Origin: Bacteroidales bacterium
GTDB taxonomy: Bacteria; Bacteroidota; Bacteroidia; Bacteroidales; P3
DNA: 64,000 nt
Assembly (NCBI GenBank): GCA_016292015.1
Contig: JAEEZY010000009.1
Coordinates: forward strand, 1 to 64,000
Reading direction: 5' to 3'
Shown: positions 42,450 to 50,707 of the stretch, piece by piece
How the letters are laid out: every line of letters starts with the position of its first letter
Numbering within the stretch: position 1 is the first letter of the stretch
Notes under the pieces: generated by a model
The model's database searches: none
What the model was told of the DNA's origin: nothing
Seen by the model: only the letters and a program-made list of their open reading frames with translations
Program-made: the position numbers and the translations under genes

Positions 42450-42766
42450 GTTTTCTTCTTGGGTTTGGGATCAGGCAGTTCTGCGCAGGTGGCTTTCACC
42501 AGCGCTGCCAGGTAGTCGTGGTCGTCGACATCTTCGATGTAGAAGTAAGGTTTTGCGCCGGGGTAGGGAGGGCGCATATCCTCTTGTCGCAGGAGTTGGC
42601 GGCCGGCTGCGGTGGGCTTGACATAGAAACCGTTGTCGCTTATAAGTCCGAAAATCTTACCGCCACAATAGATGCCGTAATCACCGAACATCTTGCGTGT
42701 TTCTATGACGCTGGCGCCAGAACACTGGTCGGCTATGTATTGTACAAAATCGGGATTGCTGGCCAT
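42446..42766 (-). CDS. TfoX/Sxy N-terminal domain protein
   Basis: 106 residues: 'ETRKMFGDYGIYCGGKIFGL' and 'FYVKPTAAGRQLL' match the TfoX_N domain. The C-terminal helix-hairpin domain of full-length Sxy is absent, as in many Bacteroidota stand-alone copies, so a competence role should not be assumed. It ends in a Lys run ('DPKPKKKT') and overlaps the methyltransferase gene downstream by 4 bp. Confidence 0.88.
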   Translation of the reverse strand: MASNPDFVQYIADQCSGASVIETRKMFGDYGIYCGGKIFGLISDNGFYVKPTAAGRQLLRQEDMRPPYPGAKPYFYIEDVDDHDYLAALVKATCAELPDPKPKKKT

Positions 42767-42777
42767 TGGCTGGGTTT

Positions 42778-42835
42778 TAAAGGTTGAAAAGGTTCGCTTC
42801 GCTTGAAAGGTTTAAAAGGTTTGAGGTGTTTGTTG
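42778..42835. repeat. AAAGGTTTGAAAGG word repeat
   Basis: AAAGGTTGAAAAGGTTCGC...GAAAGGTTTAAAAGGTTTGAGG fills the gap upstream of the tfoX-like gene, containing a TTCGCTTCGCTT core. Confidence 0.65.
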
Positions 42836-42845
42836 TGGTCAACGG

Positions 42846-43397
42846 TTAACTGCATAGACCAACCTCTTTCAATTCGCCAGTTTCTGAGTCGATGATGAAG
42901 CCGCGCACTTCTATGTCTTTCGGCACGAGTGGGTGTGTGCGTATGGTCTCCACGGTGCGGCGAACTGACTCGGGAGTGTCCTTGAAACCTTCGAGCCAGT
43001 GGTTGAGGTCGATGCCGCATTTGCGTATTGTGTCGATGGTCTGTTCGGTCACGCCGCGTGCGAGCATCTCGTCGTGGAAATGGCCGTAGTTCATGTGGCA
43101 GGCTCCACAGTGAGAGTGAGCCACCACCATCACGTGTTTTACGCCAAGTTCATAGATGGCCACGATGAGGCTGCGCATAGCAGAGTCGAAAGCCGAGATG
43201 ACCAATCCGCCAGCGTTCTTTATTATTTTTGCGTCGCCGTTGCGTAATCCCAGAGCCGCCGGCAGCAGCTCCGTAAGCCGAGTGTCCATGCAAGAGAGGA
43301 CTGCCAACTTTTTATCGGGATACTTGTCAGTTCGATATTTCTCGTAGCCCTTTGAAGCCACAAACTCTTTGTTGTATTCTACGATCTTGTCAATCAT
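42846..43397 (-). CDS. Beta-class carbonic anhydrase
   Basis: 183 residues from ATG 43397 ('MIDKIVEYNKEFVASKGYEK'); a further ATG at 43418 adds seven residues. Zinc ligands and active site: 'VLSCMDTRLTELLPAALG' (Cys, Asp, Arg) and 'VVAHSHCGACHMNYG' (His, Cys); 'AKIIKNAGGLVISAFDSAMR' is the usual core. It interconverts CO2 and bicarbonate in the cytoplasm and supplies carboxylating enzymes. Compact form typical of the type with a short C-terminus. Confidence 0.93.
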   Translation of the reverse strand: MIDKIVEYNKEFVASKGYEKYRTDKYPDKKLAVLSCMDTRLTELLPAALGLRNGDAKIIKNAGGLVISAFDSAMRSLIVAIYELGVKHVMVVAHSHCGACHMNYGHFHDEMLARGVTEQTIDTIRKCGIDLNHWLEGFKDTPESVRRTVETIRTHPLVPKDIEVRGFIIDSETGELKEVGLCS

Positions 43398-43427
43398 GGT
43401 AGATGATAAAAGGTACAAAGTCCTTGC

Positions 43428-44831
43428 CTATTTTAATTCCACTTCTTCGCGGAAATCGGCTATATGGACATCTTTCCATCCAGCCTCTTCGAGGGTGTCG
43501 GCGAAATGCTGTTGGGTTTCAGCTTCGCCGTGAACGAGGAAGAGCCTGCGGAGTTTCGACTGGCTCTGGCATCCTATGTAACGCATCATCTCGTTGTAGT
43601 CGCCGTGGCCAGAGAAGGACTCGATGCGGCGCAGGTCGCAGCGTACGGTGTAGGGGCGACCGAATATGGAGACGGTCTTATCGCCTCGCATAATCTTGGC
43701 ACCTAGCGTCGTGGGTTCGCAGTAGCCCACGCATAGTATTGTGGTCTTGGGGTTCTCGATGTTGTTGGCTATATGGTGTTTCACACGGCCAGCCTCCATC
43801 ATTCCCGAGGCCGAGATGATGATGCAAGTCTTGTTGCGTACGTTCAGTGCTTTCGAGGCCTCGACACTTTGTATGTACTGCAGGCGTTCGAAGCCGAAGG
43901 GGTCTTTGTCTTTCTCCATGAACTCCTTAATGTCGTCGTTGAAGCACTCCTCGTGCAGCTTCATGATGTTGGTAGCCGAGATGCTGAGTGGGCTGTCAAC
44001 AAAGACATCGATGTCGGGCAGCAGCCGCTGATGGACGAGACGGTCGAGAGCGTAGATTATCTCCTGGGCGCGGCCGATGGCAAAGGAGGGAATGATGAGT
44101 TTGCCTTTCTTCTTGGTGCAGGTGTCGAGCACAGCCATAAGCAACTCCTGCTCAGCAGTGTCGAGAGTGGTGTGGAGACGGTCGCCGTAGGTGGATTCCA
44201 TGATGAGGTAGTCCACTTGAGGGAATGGCTCAGGGTCTTTCAGAATCTTCTTGTCGTAGCGACCAATGTCGCCCGTGAAACCGAGTTTTATGATGCGTCG
44301 CCCTTCTTTCACTTCCAGATAGACACAGGCAGAGCCGAGGATGTGGCCGGCGTCGAAGAACTCGACTGTCACCTCGCCCTCGATGTTGAATTTTTTATGG
44401 TAGGGGACGCTGATGAAGCACTGCATACAGGCCTGAGCATCGGCCTCGGTGTAGATGGGCTCGACAGGCTCCAGCCCTTGCGCCTTGCGTTTCTTGTTGA
44501 AGGTGTGGGTATCGGACTCCTGTATGCGCCCGGCGTCGGCCAGCATGATGGCACAGAGGTCGCGAGTGGCTGGGGTGCAGAGCACCGTGCCATTGAAGCC
44601 CAGCTTGTGGATGTAGGGAATAAGGCCCGAGTGGTCGATATGGGCATGAGAGAGGATGAGGTAGTCGATTTCAGCAGGGTTGAAGCCCAAGTCGCGGTTC
44701 ATTGCGTCGGTTTCCAGCCCCTTGCCTTGGTACATGCCACAGTCGAGGAGTATTTTCAATCCTTTTTTGGTCGTTATAAGATGTTTGCTGCCAGTGACCT
44801 CTTTGGCAGCGCCCATAAATTGAAGCTTCAT
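43428..44831 (-). CDS. Beta-CASP metallo-beta-lactamase family RNase
   Basis: 467 residues. Metallo-beta-lactamase core: 'LLDCGMYQGKG', 'DYLILSHAHIDHSGLIPYI' (H-x-H-x-D-H), 'EFFDAGHILGSACVYLEV' and 'LGFTGDIGRYDKKILKD'. The beta-CASP cap has 'LIIPSFAIGRAQEIIYALDR' and 'CIIISASGMMEAGRVKHHIA'. The RMMBL end is 'IESFSGHGDYNEMM' and 'LRRLFLVHGE'. It probably cleaves or trims RNA, like CPSF-73-type and RNase J relatives. No KH domain and no signal peptide, so cytoplasmic. It stands after a word-repeat leader (44840-44912) on the minus strand. Confidence 0.92.
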   Translation of the reverse strand: MKLQFMGAAKEVTGSKHLITTKKGLKILLDCGMYQGKGLETDAMNRDLGFNPAEIDYLILSHAHIDHSGLIPYIHKLGFNGTVLCTPATRDLCAIMLADAGRIQESDTHTFNKKRKAQGLEPVEPIYTEADAQACMQCFISVPYHKKFNIEGEVTVEFFDAGHILGSACVYLEVKEGRRIIKLGFTGDIGRYDKKILKDPEPFPQVDYLIMESTYGDRLHTTLDTAEQELLMAVLDTCTKKKGKLIIPSFAIGRAQEIIYALDRLVHQRLLPDIDVFVDSPLSISATNIMKLHEECFNDDIKEFMEKDKDPFGFERLQYIQSVEASKALNVRNKTCIIISASGMMEAGRVKHHIANNIENPKTTILCVGYCEPTTLGAKIMRGDKTVSIFGRPYTVRCDLRRIESFSGHGDYNEMMRYIGCQSQSKLRRLFLVHGEAETQQHFADTLEEAGWKDVHIADFREEVELK

Positions 44832-44839
44832 AATGAATG

Positions 44840-44912
44840 TATTTTGATGTTGATGTGTTGTTCGATGATATGTTGATATGTTGATGTGTTTGATGACGGC
44901 TGACTGCTAATT
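44840..44912. repeat. GTTGATGTGTTG / GATATGTTGATATG words and GACGGCTGACTG
   Basis: Fills the whole gap between the RNase gene start and the transglutaminase-like gene stop. The stop codon of the latter lies against the TGACTGCTAATTACTGA segment. Confidence 0.8.
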
Positions 44913-46128
44913 ACTGAATCGGTTGCACCAGCTGTCGTAGTTTCTCTATGTCGAGTTCGCGGTATTGGTTGTTGGCCGGGTCTTGGAAGTATTTCTTGTT
45001 GGAGTTGTATGCGTCCACGTCGTAGTTGGAGGCTTTGGAGAAGAGAGCGTCAGCCACCTGGTGCTTCACTGTCTCGATGTCTGTTTTGCCGTCGAGGTAG
45101 TCCTGCCGCTGTTTCTCAGTAAGGTATTTTGATATTTTGTTCCATTGCTTTTCGGCGATAAAGCCAGTGCTGTCGATTGAGCGTTCCAGTTCGGGGAGGT
45201 TTACCCATCCGGTGAGAGTGGTCTCCAGCAAGGCTATGTTCTTGCGTTTTTTGTCGGTGTAGTAGCCAAGATAGGCATGACAAGGTTCGACGAAGATGAC
45301 AGGCTTCAAGCCGATCTTGCGCATAATCGAGGCGAAGAACACGCAAGCATCAACGCAGTTGGCCTGGCGGTAACGATAGACTTCGTCGAAGAAACGAATG
45401 TGCTGAGTGTTGCTGCGTTTCGACGGATTTGCGGTACAGGTGATGGACGAGTAGGTGATGCCGCGGTTAAGGGCGTAGTACCATATCGCCTTCACCTGCT
45501 GCTGCGGAGTGTTGGCTTTGGTTTGGTAGCCTGTGAAGCGCCGCACTATGCCTTGGTCAAGCATCTCCGAAAGCAGCGAGTCAATCTCAGGGTGGTCTTC
45601 GTTCACGTAGGCGCAGAACATCCATTTGAAGTCGGTATGGTTGCCCGAAGTGTCGCGCACCGAGAGCAGGCACTCGTTGACCGAGCGGTAGGAGAGGTGC
45701 AGGTTGCGCACTCCCACGCGTTCGTCGTTGAGGTAGCAGCTGAAAGTCAAGTCAATCATCCCCGGCTGACGCAGGTTGCGCAGCACATTGTACTTCCACT
45801 TGGGATTGATGGCGAAGGAGACCTCCGTACCGCGTTTGCCGAGAGTTTCCAGAATCTCGGTTTCGTAGTTGATGGCCGACGAGTCGATGACTATGCGCAT
45901 CACCGCGTTATCGACATGAGGTGTGAGCCGAGCCTGGAAGAAGTCGAACTGGTCGTTGCCGGTGTAGTTGTTGTAGCCGAGTATGAGCGAGGGGTACAAG
46001 ATGCCGTCAAGCAATGGCTGGTAGCTCACTTGGAAATTGGCCTTACCTGGTTTCGAGGCATTGTTGCATCCGCAAAGCAGCGCCACTGTCAGCAAGAGTA
46101 TGATATGAACCTTAACTTTCAAAGTCAA
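44911..46128 (-). CDS. Lipoprotein with transglutaminase-like domain
   Basis: 405 residues. Lipobox 'LTVALLCGCNNASKPG' (Cys21). The N-terminal half is beta-rich. 'QQQVKAIWYYALNRGITYSS' and 'RYRQANCVDACVFFASIMRK' (nucleophile Cys in C-V-D-x-C), then 'PVIFVEPCHAYLGYY' (His) and 'IALLETTLTG', resemble the Cys-His-Asp order of transglutaminase-like cysteine proteases. It may cross-link or cleave proteins at the cell envelope; substrate unknown. It follows the NSS transporter by 24 bp on the same strand, so it is probably co-transcribed with it. Confidence 0.75.
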   Translation of the reverse strand: MTLKVKVHIILLLTVALLCGCNNASKPGKANFQVSYQPLLDGILYPSLILGYNNYTGNDQFDFFQARLTPHVDNAVMRIVIDSSAINYETEILETLGKRGTEVSFAINPKWKYNVLRNLRQPGMIDLTFSCYLNDERVGVRNLHLSYRSVNECLLSVRDTSGNHTDFKWMFCAYVNEDHPEIDSLLSEMLDQGIVRRFTGYQTKANTPQQQVKAIWYYALNRGITYSSITCTANPSKRSNTQHIRFFDEVYRYRQANCVDACVFFASIMRKIGLKPVIFVEPCHAYLGYYTDKKRKNIALLETTLTGWVNLPELERSIDSTGFIAEKQWNKISKYLTEKQRQDYLDGKTDIETVKHQVADALFSKASNYDVDAYNSNKKYFQDPANNQYRELDIEKLRQLVQPIQ

Positions 46129-46152
46129 TCAAACATTTGGACATCCATGCAA

Positions 46153-47532
46153 TCACAAACTGTTGACAATTCCCGTCACCAGCACGATAATCAGTGCAAG
46201 GGGAGCTACAAAGCGTACAAGGAACAAGAATCCCTTGAACCAAGGGATGGCTATAGTGCCGTGGTTGGAGAGTTCGTCGCGGATGGCCTCCTTGTCAACC
46301 ACCCAGCCGAGGAATATCACAGCGCAGAGAGAGCAAAGAGGAGGCAGGTAGATGGAGTTGAGCTGGTCAACGAAGGCGAAGAGGGACTTGCCACCGATGG
46401 TGAAATTGCCGCAAACGCCGTTGCTCAGCGAAAGGATTGCCGAGAGAGCCAGCATCAGCAGGCAGATGACGATGGTGTTGCGAGTGCGTTGACTCTTGCC
46501 CTTCTTGTACTCCTCGCCCCAAGCCACCTGGGCCTCGAGCAGCGAGATGGCGGAGGTGAGAGCTGCGATGACCAGCAAGAGGAAGAAGATGGACTCGAAA
46601 ATGGTGCCGATGGGGAGGCCGTCGGCGGGGTTCATGGAGTTGAACACTACCGGGAGAGTCATGAACACCAATCCAGGACCACCCGCGGGGTCTTGTCCGC
46701 TGGCGAACACCGCGGGGAAGATGGCTATGCCGGCGAGGATGGCGATCAGCGTGTCGCACACGGTTATCCATATTGAGGTCTTGAGAAGATTGTCGTCTTT
46801 CGGCAGGTAGGAGCCATAGACAATCATCACGCCCATGCCCACCGACAGCGAGAACAGCGCCTGACCCAAGGCGGCAAGCACACCTTGTCCTGTGAGCTGA
46901 GTGAAGTCGGGTTTGAAGAGGTAGGCGAAGCCAGCGGAGGCACCTGGTAGAGTGGCGGAGCGCACACAGAGTACCACCAGAAGCACTACCAACACGGGCA
47001 TCAGTATCTTCGACACCCGCTCGATGCCTTTCTGAACACCGCCCAAGATGACCGCACCCGTAATCAGTAAGAACACAGCGATAAAGACAATTGGACGGAG
47101 AGCCGAGGTGGAGAAGAAGTCGAAGTGGTCGGATATCGCGACACTGTCAAGTCCGATATGGGCGCCGACGAGCGATTCAGCGAAGTAGTTGGTTGTCCAG
47201 CCAGAAATGACAAGATAGAGGGCGAGGATGAGGAAGCTTGTGACAAGACCCAGAAGGCCGGCGTAGCGCCACAAGCGCTGCTTCGGGGATTGGACGAGTG
47301 ACTCGTAGGCGAATATGGGAGTGCGCCCCGTGCGACGACCCATGACAAACTCGGTTATCATCAGTGCCATGCCGATGAAGAAGACAAAGCAAAGGTAAAC
47401 CAGCAAGAAAGCACCGCCGCCGTATTGGCCGCAGATGTATGGGAAACGCCAGATATTGCCTAATCCGACAGCCGAGCCAACTGCTGCTGCGATGGCACCG
47501 AACGAAGAACTAAAACCTTTAGATTCAGACAT
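46153..47532 (-). CDS. Sodium-dependent neurotransmitter/amino-acid symporter (NSS/SNF family)
   Basis: 459 residues, about 11-12 TM helices. N-terminal 'GSAVGLGNIWRFPYICGQYG' is the TM1 Na-binding signature of LeuT-like carriers; 'GGGAFLLVYLCFVFFIGMAL', 'FSLSVGMGVMIVYGSYLPKD' and 'VAQVAWGEEY'-type segments follow. It imports an amino acid or related amine with Na+; the substrate is not evident. A 100-bp block of GTTGATATGTTG words lies directly upstream of its start codon. Confidence 0.93.
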   Translation of the reverse strand: MSESKGFSSSFGAIAAAVGSAVGLGNIWRFPYICGQYGGGAFLLVYLCFVFFIGMALMITEFVMGRRTGRTPIFAYESLVQSPKQRLWRYAGLLGLVTSFLILALYLVISGWTTNYFAESLVGAHIGLDSVAISDHFDFFSTSALRPIVFIAVFLLITGAVILGGVQKGIERVSKILMPVLVVLLVVLCVRSATLPGASAGFAYLFKPDFTQLTGQGVLAALGQALFSLSVGMGVMIVYGSYLPKDDNLLKTSIWITVCDTLIAILAGIAIFPAVFASGQDPAGGPGLVFMTLPVVFNSMNPADGLPIGTIFESIFFLLLVIAALTSAISLLEAQVAWGEEYKKGKSQRTRNTIVICLLMLALSAILSLSNGVCGNFTIGGKSLFAFVDQLNSIYLPPLCSLCAVIFLGWVVDKEAIRDELSNHGTIAIPWFKGFLFLVRFVAPLALIIVLVTGIVNSL

Positions 47533-47549
47533 TGTTTATTCGTTTATTT

Positions 47550-47699
47550 GTTGATTGTTGATGTGTTGGATGTGGATATGTTGGGTGTTGATATGTTGGG
47601 TGTTGATATGTTGATATGTTGGATGTTGATATGCTAATATGTTGGATGTTGATGCTTTTACCGACTGCTTGAAACTTGAAGCTAAAAGCTAGAAACTCA
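47550..47699. repeat. GTTGATATGTTGG word array and TTGAAACTTGAAGCTAAAAGC block
   Basis: 47550-47654 has about ten GTTG(A/G)TATGTTGG units with variable spacing. 47663-47699 has the ACTTGAAGCTAAAAGCT words; the TGA stop of ruvC lies at its edge. On the minus strand the array gives an A-rich leader for the NSS transporter gene. Confidence 0.85.
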
Positions 47700-48272
47700 T
47701 TTTCCCAATTTTTCCACATACTCCGTCCAGCTGGCCCTCTGCGACTTCGCCTTGTGTTTCTTGGGTTTCAGTTCCTGATGCAGAGCCGCCATAGGGTGAG
47801 TGAGCTGCAGGTAGTGGCAGTATGCCGCCGCCAGAGAGTCGGTGGCGTCGAGGTATTTCGGCTCGTCGTCGTATTTCAGCTGCATCTGTAGCATGGCCGA
47901 CACCTGTTCCTTGGAGGCGGCGCCGTTGCCTGTGATATATTGTTTAATCAGTCGTGGTTCGTATTCGGTGAACGACAGGTCGCGACTCATAGCCGCCGCT
48001 ATCGCCACCCCCTGTGCACGCCCAAGTTTGAGCATCGACTGCACGTTCTTGCCGTAGAACGGTGCTTCGATAGCCAGGTGGTCGGGATGGTGTTGGTCGA
48101 TGATTTCCACCACGCTGTCGAAGATCTTGCGGATGCGCAGGTTGTAGTCCTCGATACGTTTGAGGTATAGCACGTCCATAGTCACCAACTGCGCGCGAGT
48201 CTCCTCCACACGCAGGATGCTCCATCCCATTATCAAGGTTCCCGGGTCGATGCCCAATATGATGCGCTCCAT
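47697..48272 (-). CDS. ruvC: Crossover junction endodeoxyribonuclease RuvC
   Basis: 191 residues from ATG 48272 ('MERIILGIDPGTLIMGWSIL'); the promoter at 48294-48323 would exclude the longer frame. Catalytic acidic residues are in 'GIDPGT', 'HLAIEAPFYGKNVQSMLKLG' and 'YLDATDSLAAAYCHY'; 'RLIKQYITGNGAASKEQVSA' is the DNA-binding region. It resolves Holliday junctions with RuvAB. Divergent from the cytidylate-kinase-like gene. The C-terminal ~20 residues are basic. Confidence 0.96.
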   Translation of the reverse strand: MERIILGIDPGTLIMGWSILRVEETRAQLVTMDVLYLKRIEDYNLRIRKIFDSVVEIIDQHHPDHLAIEAPFYGKNVQSMLKLGRAQGVAIAAAMSRDLSFTEYEPRLIKQYITGNGAASKEQVSAMLQMQLKYDDEPKYLDATDSLAAAYCHYLQLTHPMAALHQELKPKKHKAKSQRASWTEYVEKLGK

Positions 48273-48293
48273 GCGATTCTTTCTTAGAGTGTG

Positions 48294-48323
48294 CAAAGTT
48301 ACGAACAATGCCGTTAACTGCAA
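48294..48323 (-). promoter_or_regulatory. ruvC promoter
   Basis: Minus strand TTG (48323-48321), 19 bp, TAACTTTG (48301-48294). Transcription would begin about 15 nt before the ATG. Confidence 0.75.
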
Positions 48324-48341
48324 AATATTTTTTCAGAAAGG

Positions 48342-48370
48342 TTGGATGTGGGATATATTCCGTATCTTTG
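48342..48370 (+). promoter_or_regulatory. Promoter of the cytidylate-kinase-like gene
   Basis: TTG (48342-48344), 18 bp, TATCTTTG (48363-48370), back to back with the ruvC promoter. Confidence 0.75.
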
Positions 48371-48438
48371 CACTTGTTTATTCAAGTCGTTGCATAATTT
48401 TTTTCAAGCACATCTTTCATTTCAAGTACATCTTTACC

Positions 48439-49065
48439 ATGAACAATATCGTCATTACAATCAACAGACAATGTGGCAGCGGTGGAGGCGAAATGGCCAG
48501 GCTGCTCGGTAAAAAACTAGGTATGAAGGTCTATAACCGCGAGTTGCTCGAAGACATAGCCAAGCAGTTCGACATGACCATAGAGCACATGGAGGAGGTC
48601 AAGGCGCAGAGGGTAAACTGGTGGAGCGATTTCTGCCGCTTCTATCAGCAGTTCGGCGCCGCAGGGCATAAGGTCAGCGCTAAACCCGACGTGACGCCGC
48701 TGAGCCTTTACTATGCCGAGGCAAGAGCCTTGCGCGAGCTGGCCGAGAAAGAAAGCTGCATCATAGTGGGGCGAGCCGGATTCCATATCTTCCGAGACAA
48801 TTCCGATGCGATTCACCTATTCATTAGGGCCGACCGCCAGTCGCGTATCGCACGAGTCGCCGCCCAACTCGACCTGGATCTCGACGAAGCAGAGAAGACG
48901 ATGGATCGCATAGACAAGGGACGTGACAATTTCGTCAAGAACGTCACCGACTCGTCGCGCTACGACTTGCGCAACTATGACTTCGTGTTCAACATCACAG
49001 GGATGGACCTTGACAAGGTGGCAGAGTTCCTCGCGAAGAACATACGTCTCAAGATGGAAAGATAG
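48439..49065 (+). CDS. Cytidylate kinase-like family protein
   Basis: 208 residues from ATG 48439 ('MNNIVITINRQCGSGGGEMA'); upstream in-frame codons precede the promoter and are rejected. The N-terminus is a P-loop variant (R-Q-x-G-S-G-G-x-x-(I/M)-A) typical of the cytidylate-kinase-like family. 'SCIIVGRAGFHIFRDNSDAI' and 'LFIRADRQSRIARVA' follow. Nucleotide or small-molecule kinase of uncertain substrate; a true Cmk usually exists elsewhere in the genome. Confidence 0.88.
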   Translation: MNNIVITINRQCGSGGGEMARLLGKKLGMKVYNRELLEDIAKQFDMTIEHMEEVKAQRVNWWSDFCRFYQQFGAAGHKVSAKPDVTPLSLYYAEARALRELAEKESCIIVGRAGFHIFRDNSDAIHLFIRADRQSRIARVAAQLDLDLDEAEKTMDRIDKGRDNFVKNVTDSSRYDLRNYDFVFNITGMDLDKVAEFLAKNIRLKMER

Positions 49066-49614
49066 TATTCCCGAAGCACGCTGTCATTGACAGTGTAGCT
49101 GCCAGAAAGCTATACAATAAAACTTTGCATTTCATTCCTCGACTCTTTGCGCCAGCCTCACGGAGGCTCCTATGCAGCGAGGGTTGCCGGTTTGTCCATG
49201 CATGGTTGAGGATGTTGTAATAGGCCTCGCCCACCAGCTCGCGGCAGAGCGCTTCGTCGCATTTCACGCGCACGGCGAAGAAACGCTCGATCAGGTCGCG
49301 GTTGCTCATGATAAGCTCTACGAAGTCATCGTGGTTGGCATCGGGGGAGAGTATGGATGGGGATTCTTTGATTGTTGACAGGATTTATGTTGATATGTTG
49401 AAGTTGGTGGTTGTTTTTTTGTGAGTGGCTATATGGTTGGTTGCAAAGATAGTAGAAAACCGTCTTCGATATATAATAATAGACGCAAAGGGGGGGGGGA
49501 ATTGACAACGGGGGTGAAATTTTAACATTTAGGGAGAGGAGAGGGCTGATTTCGGGTGCTTTTATGGGGTGGGGCAAGTGGGTGTGTATCAAAATGATAT
49601 AGTTTATTGGTTTT

Positions 49615-49647
49615 GGTCCCCTTTTGGTCCCCTTTTGGTGTCGTTTT
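49615..49647. repeat. Tandem array, 3 x 11 bp (GGTCCCCTTTT)
   Basis: GGTCCCCTTTT twice, then GGTGTCGTTTT. Confidence 0.9.
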
Positions 49648-49716
49648 GGGTTGGACCAAGGTAGGGTTATACTAACGCCAACGATTGGCCGTTATAACAA
49701 GAACCGAGGCGGCTGC

Positions 49717-49793
49717 GGAGCAAGAACGGAGCAGGAGCAAGGAACGGACGAAGGACGGACGAAGGACGGCCGAGGAGGAGCCGGAGGACGGGA
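49717..49793. repeat. Degenerate array, 7 x 11 bp (GAAGGACGGAC)
   Basis: Successive 11-mers: GGAGCAAGAAC, GGAGCAGGAGC, AAGGAACGGAC, GAAGGACGGAC, GAAGGACGGCC, GAGGAGGAGCC, GGAGGACGGGA. Neighbouring units resemble each other most. Confidence 0.8.
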
Positions 49794-49893
49794 ACGGGCA
49801 GAGAGGGGCGATGGCGGAGAGCGGGCTGGCGCCAACGGTGGAGATGGCAATGGGCTTATAGATACAAAGACAGATTACTTAAAACAGAGCGTT

Positions 49894-50601
49894 ATGGCAA
49901 AGATAAGAGCGTCGTTGGTAAAACCCTCGGGGGCGCTGGGGGATGTGGTGTCCTACACGCGGATGGGCAAGACGTACTGCCGGAGGCGGGCGGAGGTGTT
50001 CAACGACCAGCGGTCGGAGAGGCAGTTGCGTCAGCGCGCGTTGTTCAAGGCGATGCGGCAGACGGCAGCGCTGATGTGCACGATGCTGCAGCGAGGGCTG
50101 GCGAAGTATGCGCACGACCATGGGATGACGGAAGACAACATGTTTGCGAAGCTGAACAAGGAGTGTTTTGAATATGAGAACGGACGAGTGAGGATTGACT
50201 ATGCGAAGCTGAAGGTGGCGTATGGGTACGAGGGGAGGGTGATGGTGACGGAGGTGAGCAAGAAGGGGCGTCGGGTAGAGGTGAAGTTCGGGACGTGGCA
50301 GGGCGAGGCGACGGCACGGAAGACGGACGTGGTGCATATATACGCGGTGGAGCCGAAGCTGGAGGTGTGCGAGTTGGTGGCTAGCGTGGAGCGAGAGGCG
50401 GGAGTGGCGGAATTTGAGCTGCCAGAGGCGGAGGGACAGAGAGGCAGGAGGCAGACGTACTACCTGTATGCCATGGCGGAGGCGGAGAACACAGCTGATG
50501 TGCCGACGATGTCGGCGGACGAGAAGCGATGGAACAAGAAGCACAGGAACGTGAACAGGAAGGTGTCGAGGAGTGAGTTTGTGGGGATGATGAAGATGTG
50601 A
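49894..50601 (+). CDS. DUF6266 family protein (second of two)
   Basis: 235 residues from ATG 49894; the longer frame is low-complexity repeat DNA. 'PSGALGDVVSYTRMGKTYCR' and 'NDQRSERQLRQRALFKAMRQ' are the DUF6266 opening (Gly-rich strand, then N-x-R-(T/S)-x-x-Q-x-x-R), and 'MTEDNMFAKLNKECFEYENG' is the helical part. Strongly basic. Unlike the copy at 36556 its C-terminus is highly charged. Function unknown; no signal peptide. Very G-rich coding strand (AAG, GTG, GCG codons). A strong terminator follows. Confidence 0.8.
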   Translation: MAKIRASLVKPSGALGDVVSYTRMGKTYCRRRAEVFNDQRSERQLRQRALFKAMRQTAALMCTMLQRGLAKYAHDHGMTEDNMFAKLNKECFEYENGRVRIDYAKLKVAYGYEGRVMVTEVSKKGRRVEVKFGTWQGEATARKTDVVHIYAVEPKLEVCELVASVEREAGVAEFELPEAEGQRGRRQTYYLYAMAEAENTADVPTMSADEKRWNKKHRNVNRKVSRSEFVGMMKM

Positions 50602-50632
50602 AAGGAAGTCATGGAGGATGAAGGAAAGAAAG

Positions 50633-50666
50633 CAAAAGCCCCGACGCGGAGGCGTCGGGGCTTTTG
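50633..50666. terminator. Strong terminator between convergent genes
   Basis: 15-bp stem (50633-50647 with 50652-50666), GGAG loop. Confidence 0.9.
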
Positions 50667-50707
50667 ACTGATACGGCTTTTGTTTTTGCCGGAGCTAGGC
50701 GGTTCGG

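Larger units (their letters stand above)
49066..49893. other. 0.8-kb region without a convincing gene
   Basis: An 86-codon minus-strand frame (49309-49049) starts 'MSNRDLIERFFAVRVKCDEA' and may be the remains of a gene; its last third looks non-coding. Also present: a GTTGATATGTTG word (49388), a run of ten G (49490-49499), and two arrays with 11-bp period (49615-49647 and 49717-49793) ahead of the DUF6266 gene. Confidence 0.55.

Noticed and set aside
43773-44876. Plus-strand ORF (367 codons)
   Set aside because: Antisense to the beta-CASP RNase, which has all its motifs.
45277-46776. Long plus-strand ORF (499 codons)
   Set aside because: Antisense to the transglutaminase-like lipoprotein and the NSS transporter; no family features.
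49049-49309. 86-codon minus-strand ORF
   Set aside because: Only the first ~40 residues look protein-like, and it overlaps the end of the kinase-like gene. It may be a remnant but is not strong enough to call.
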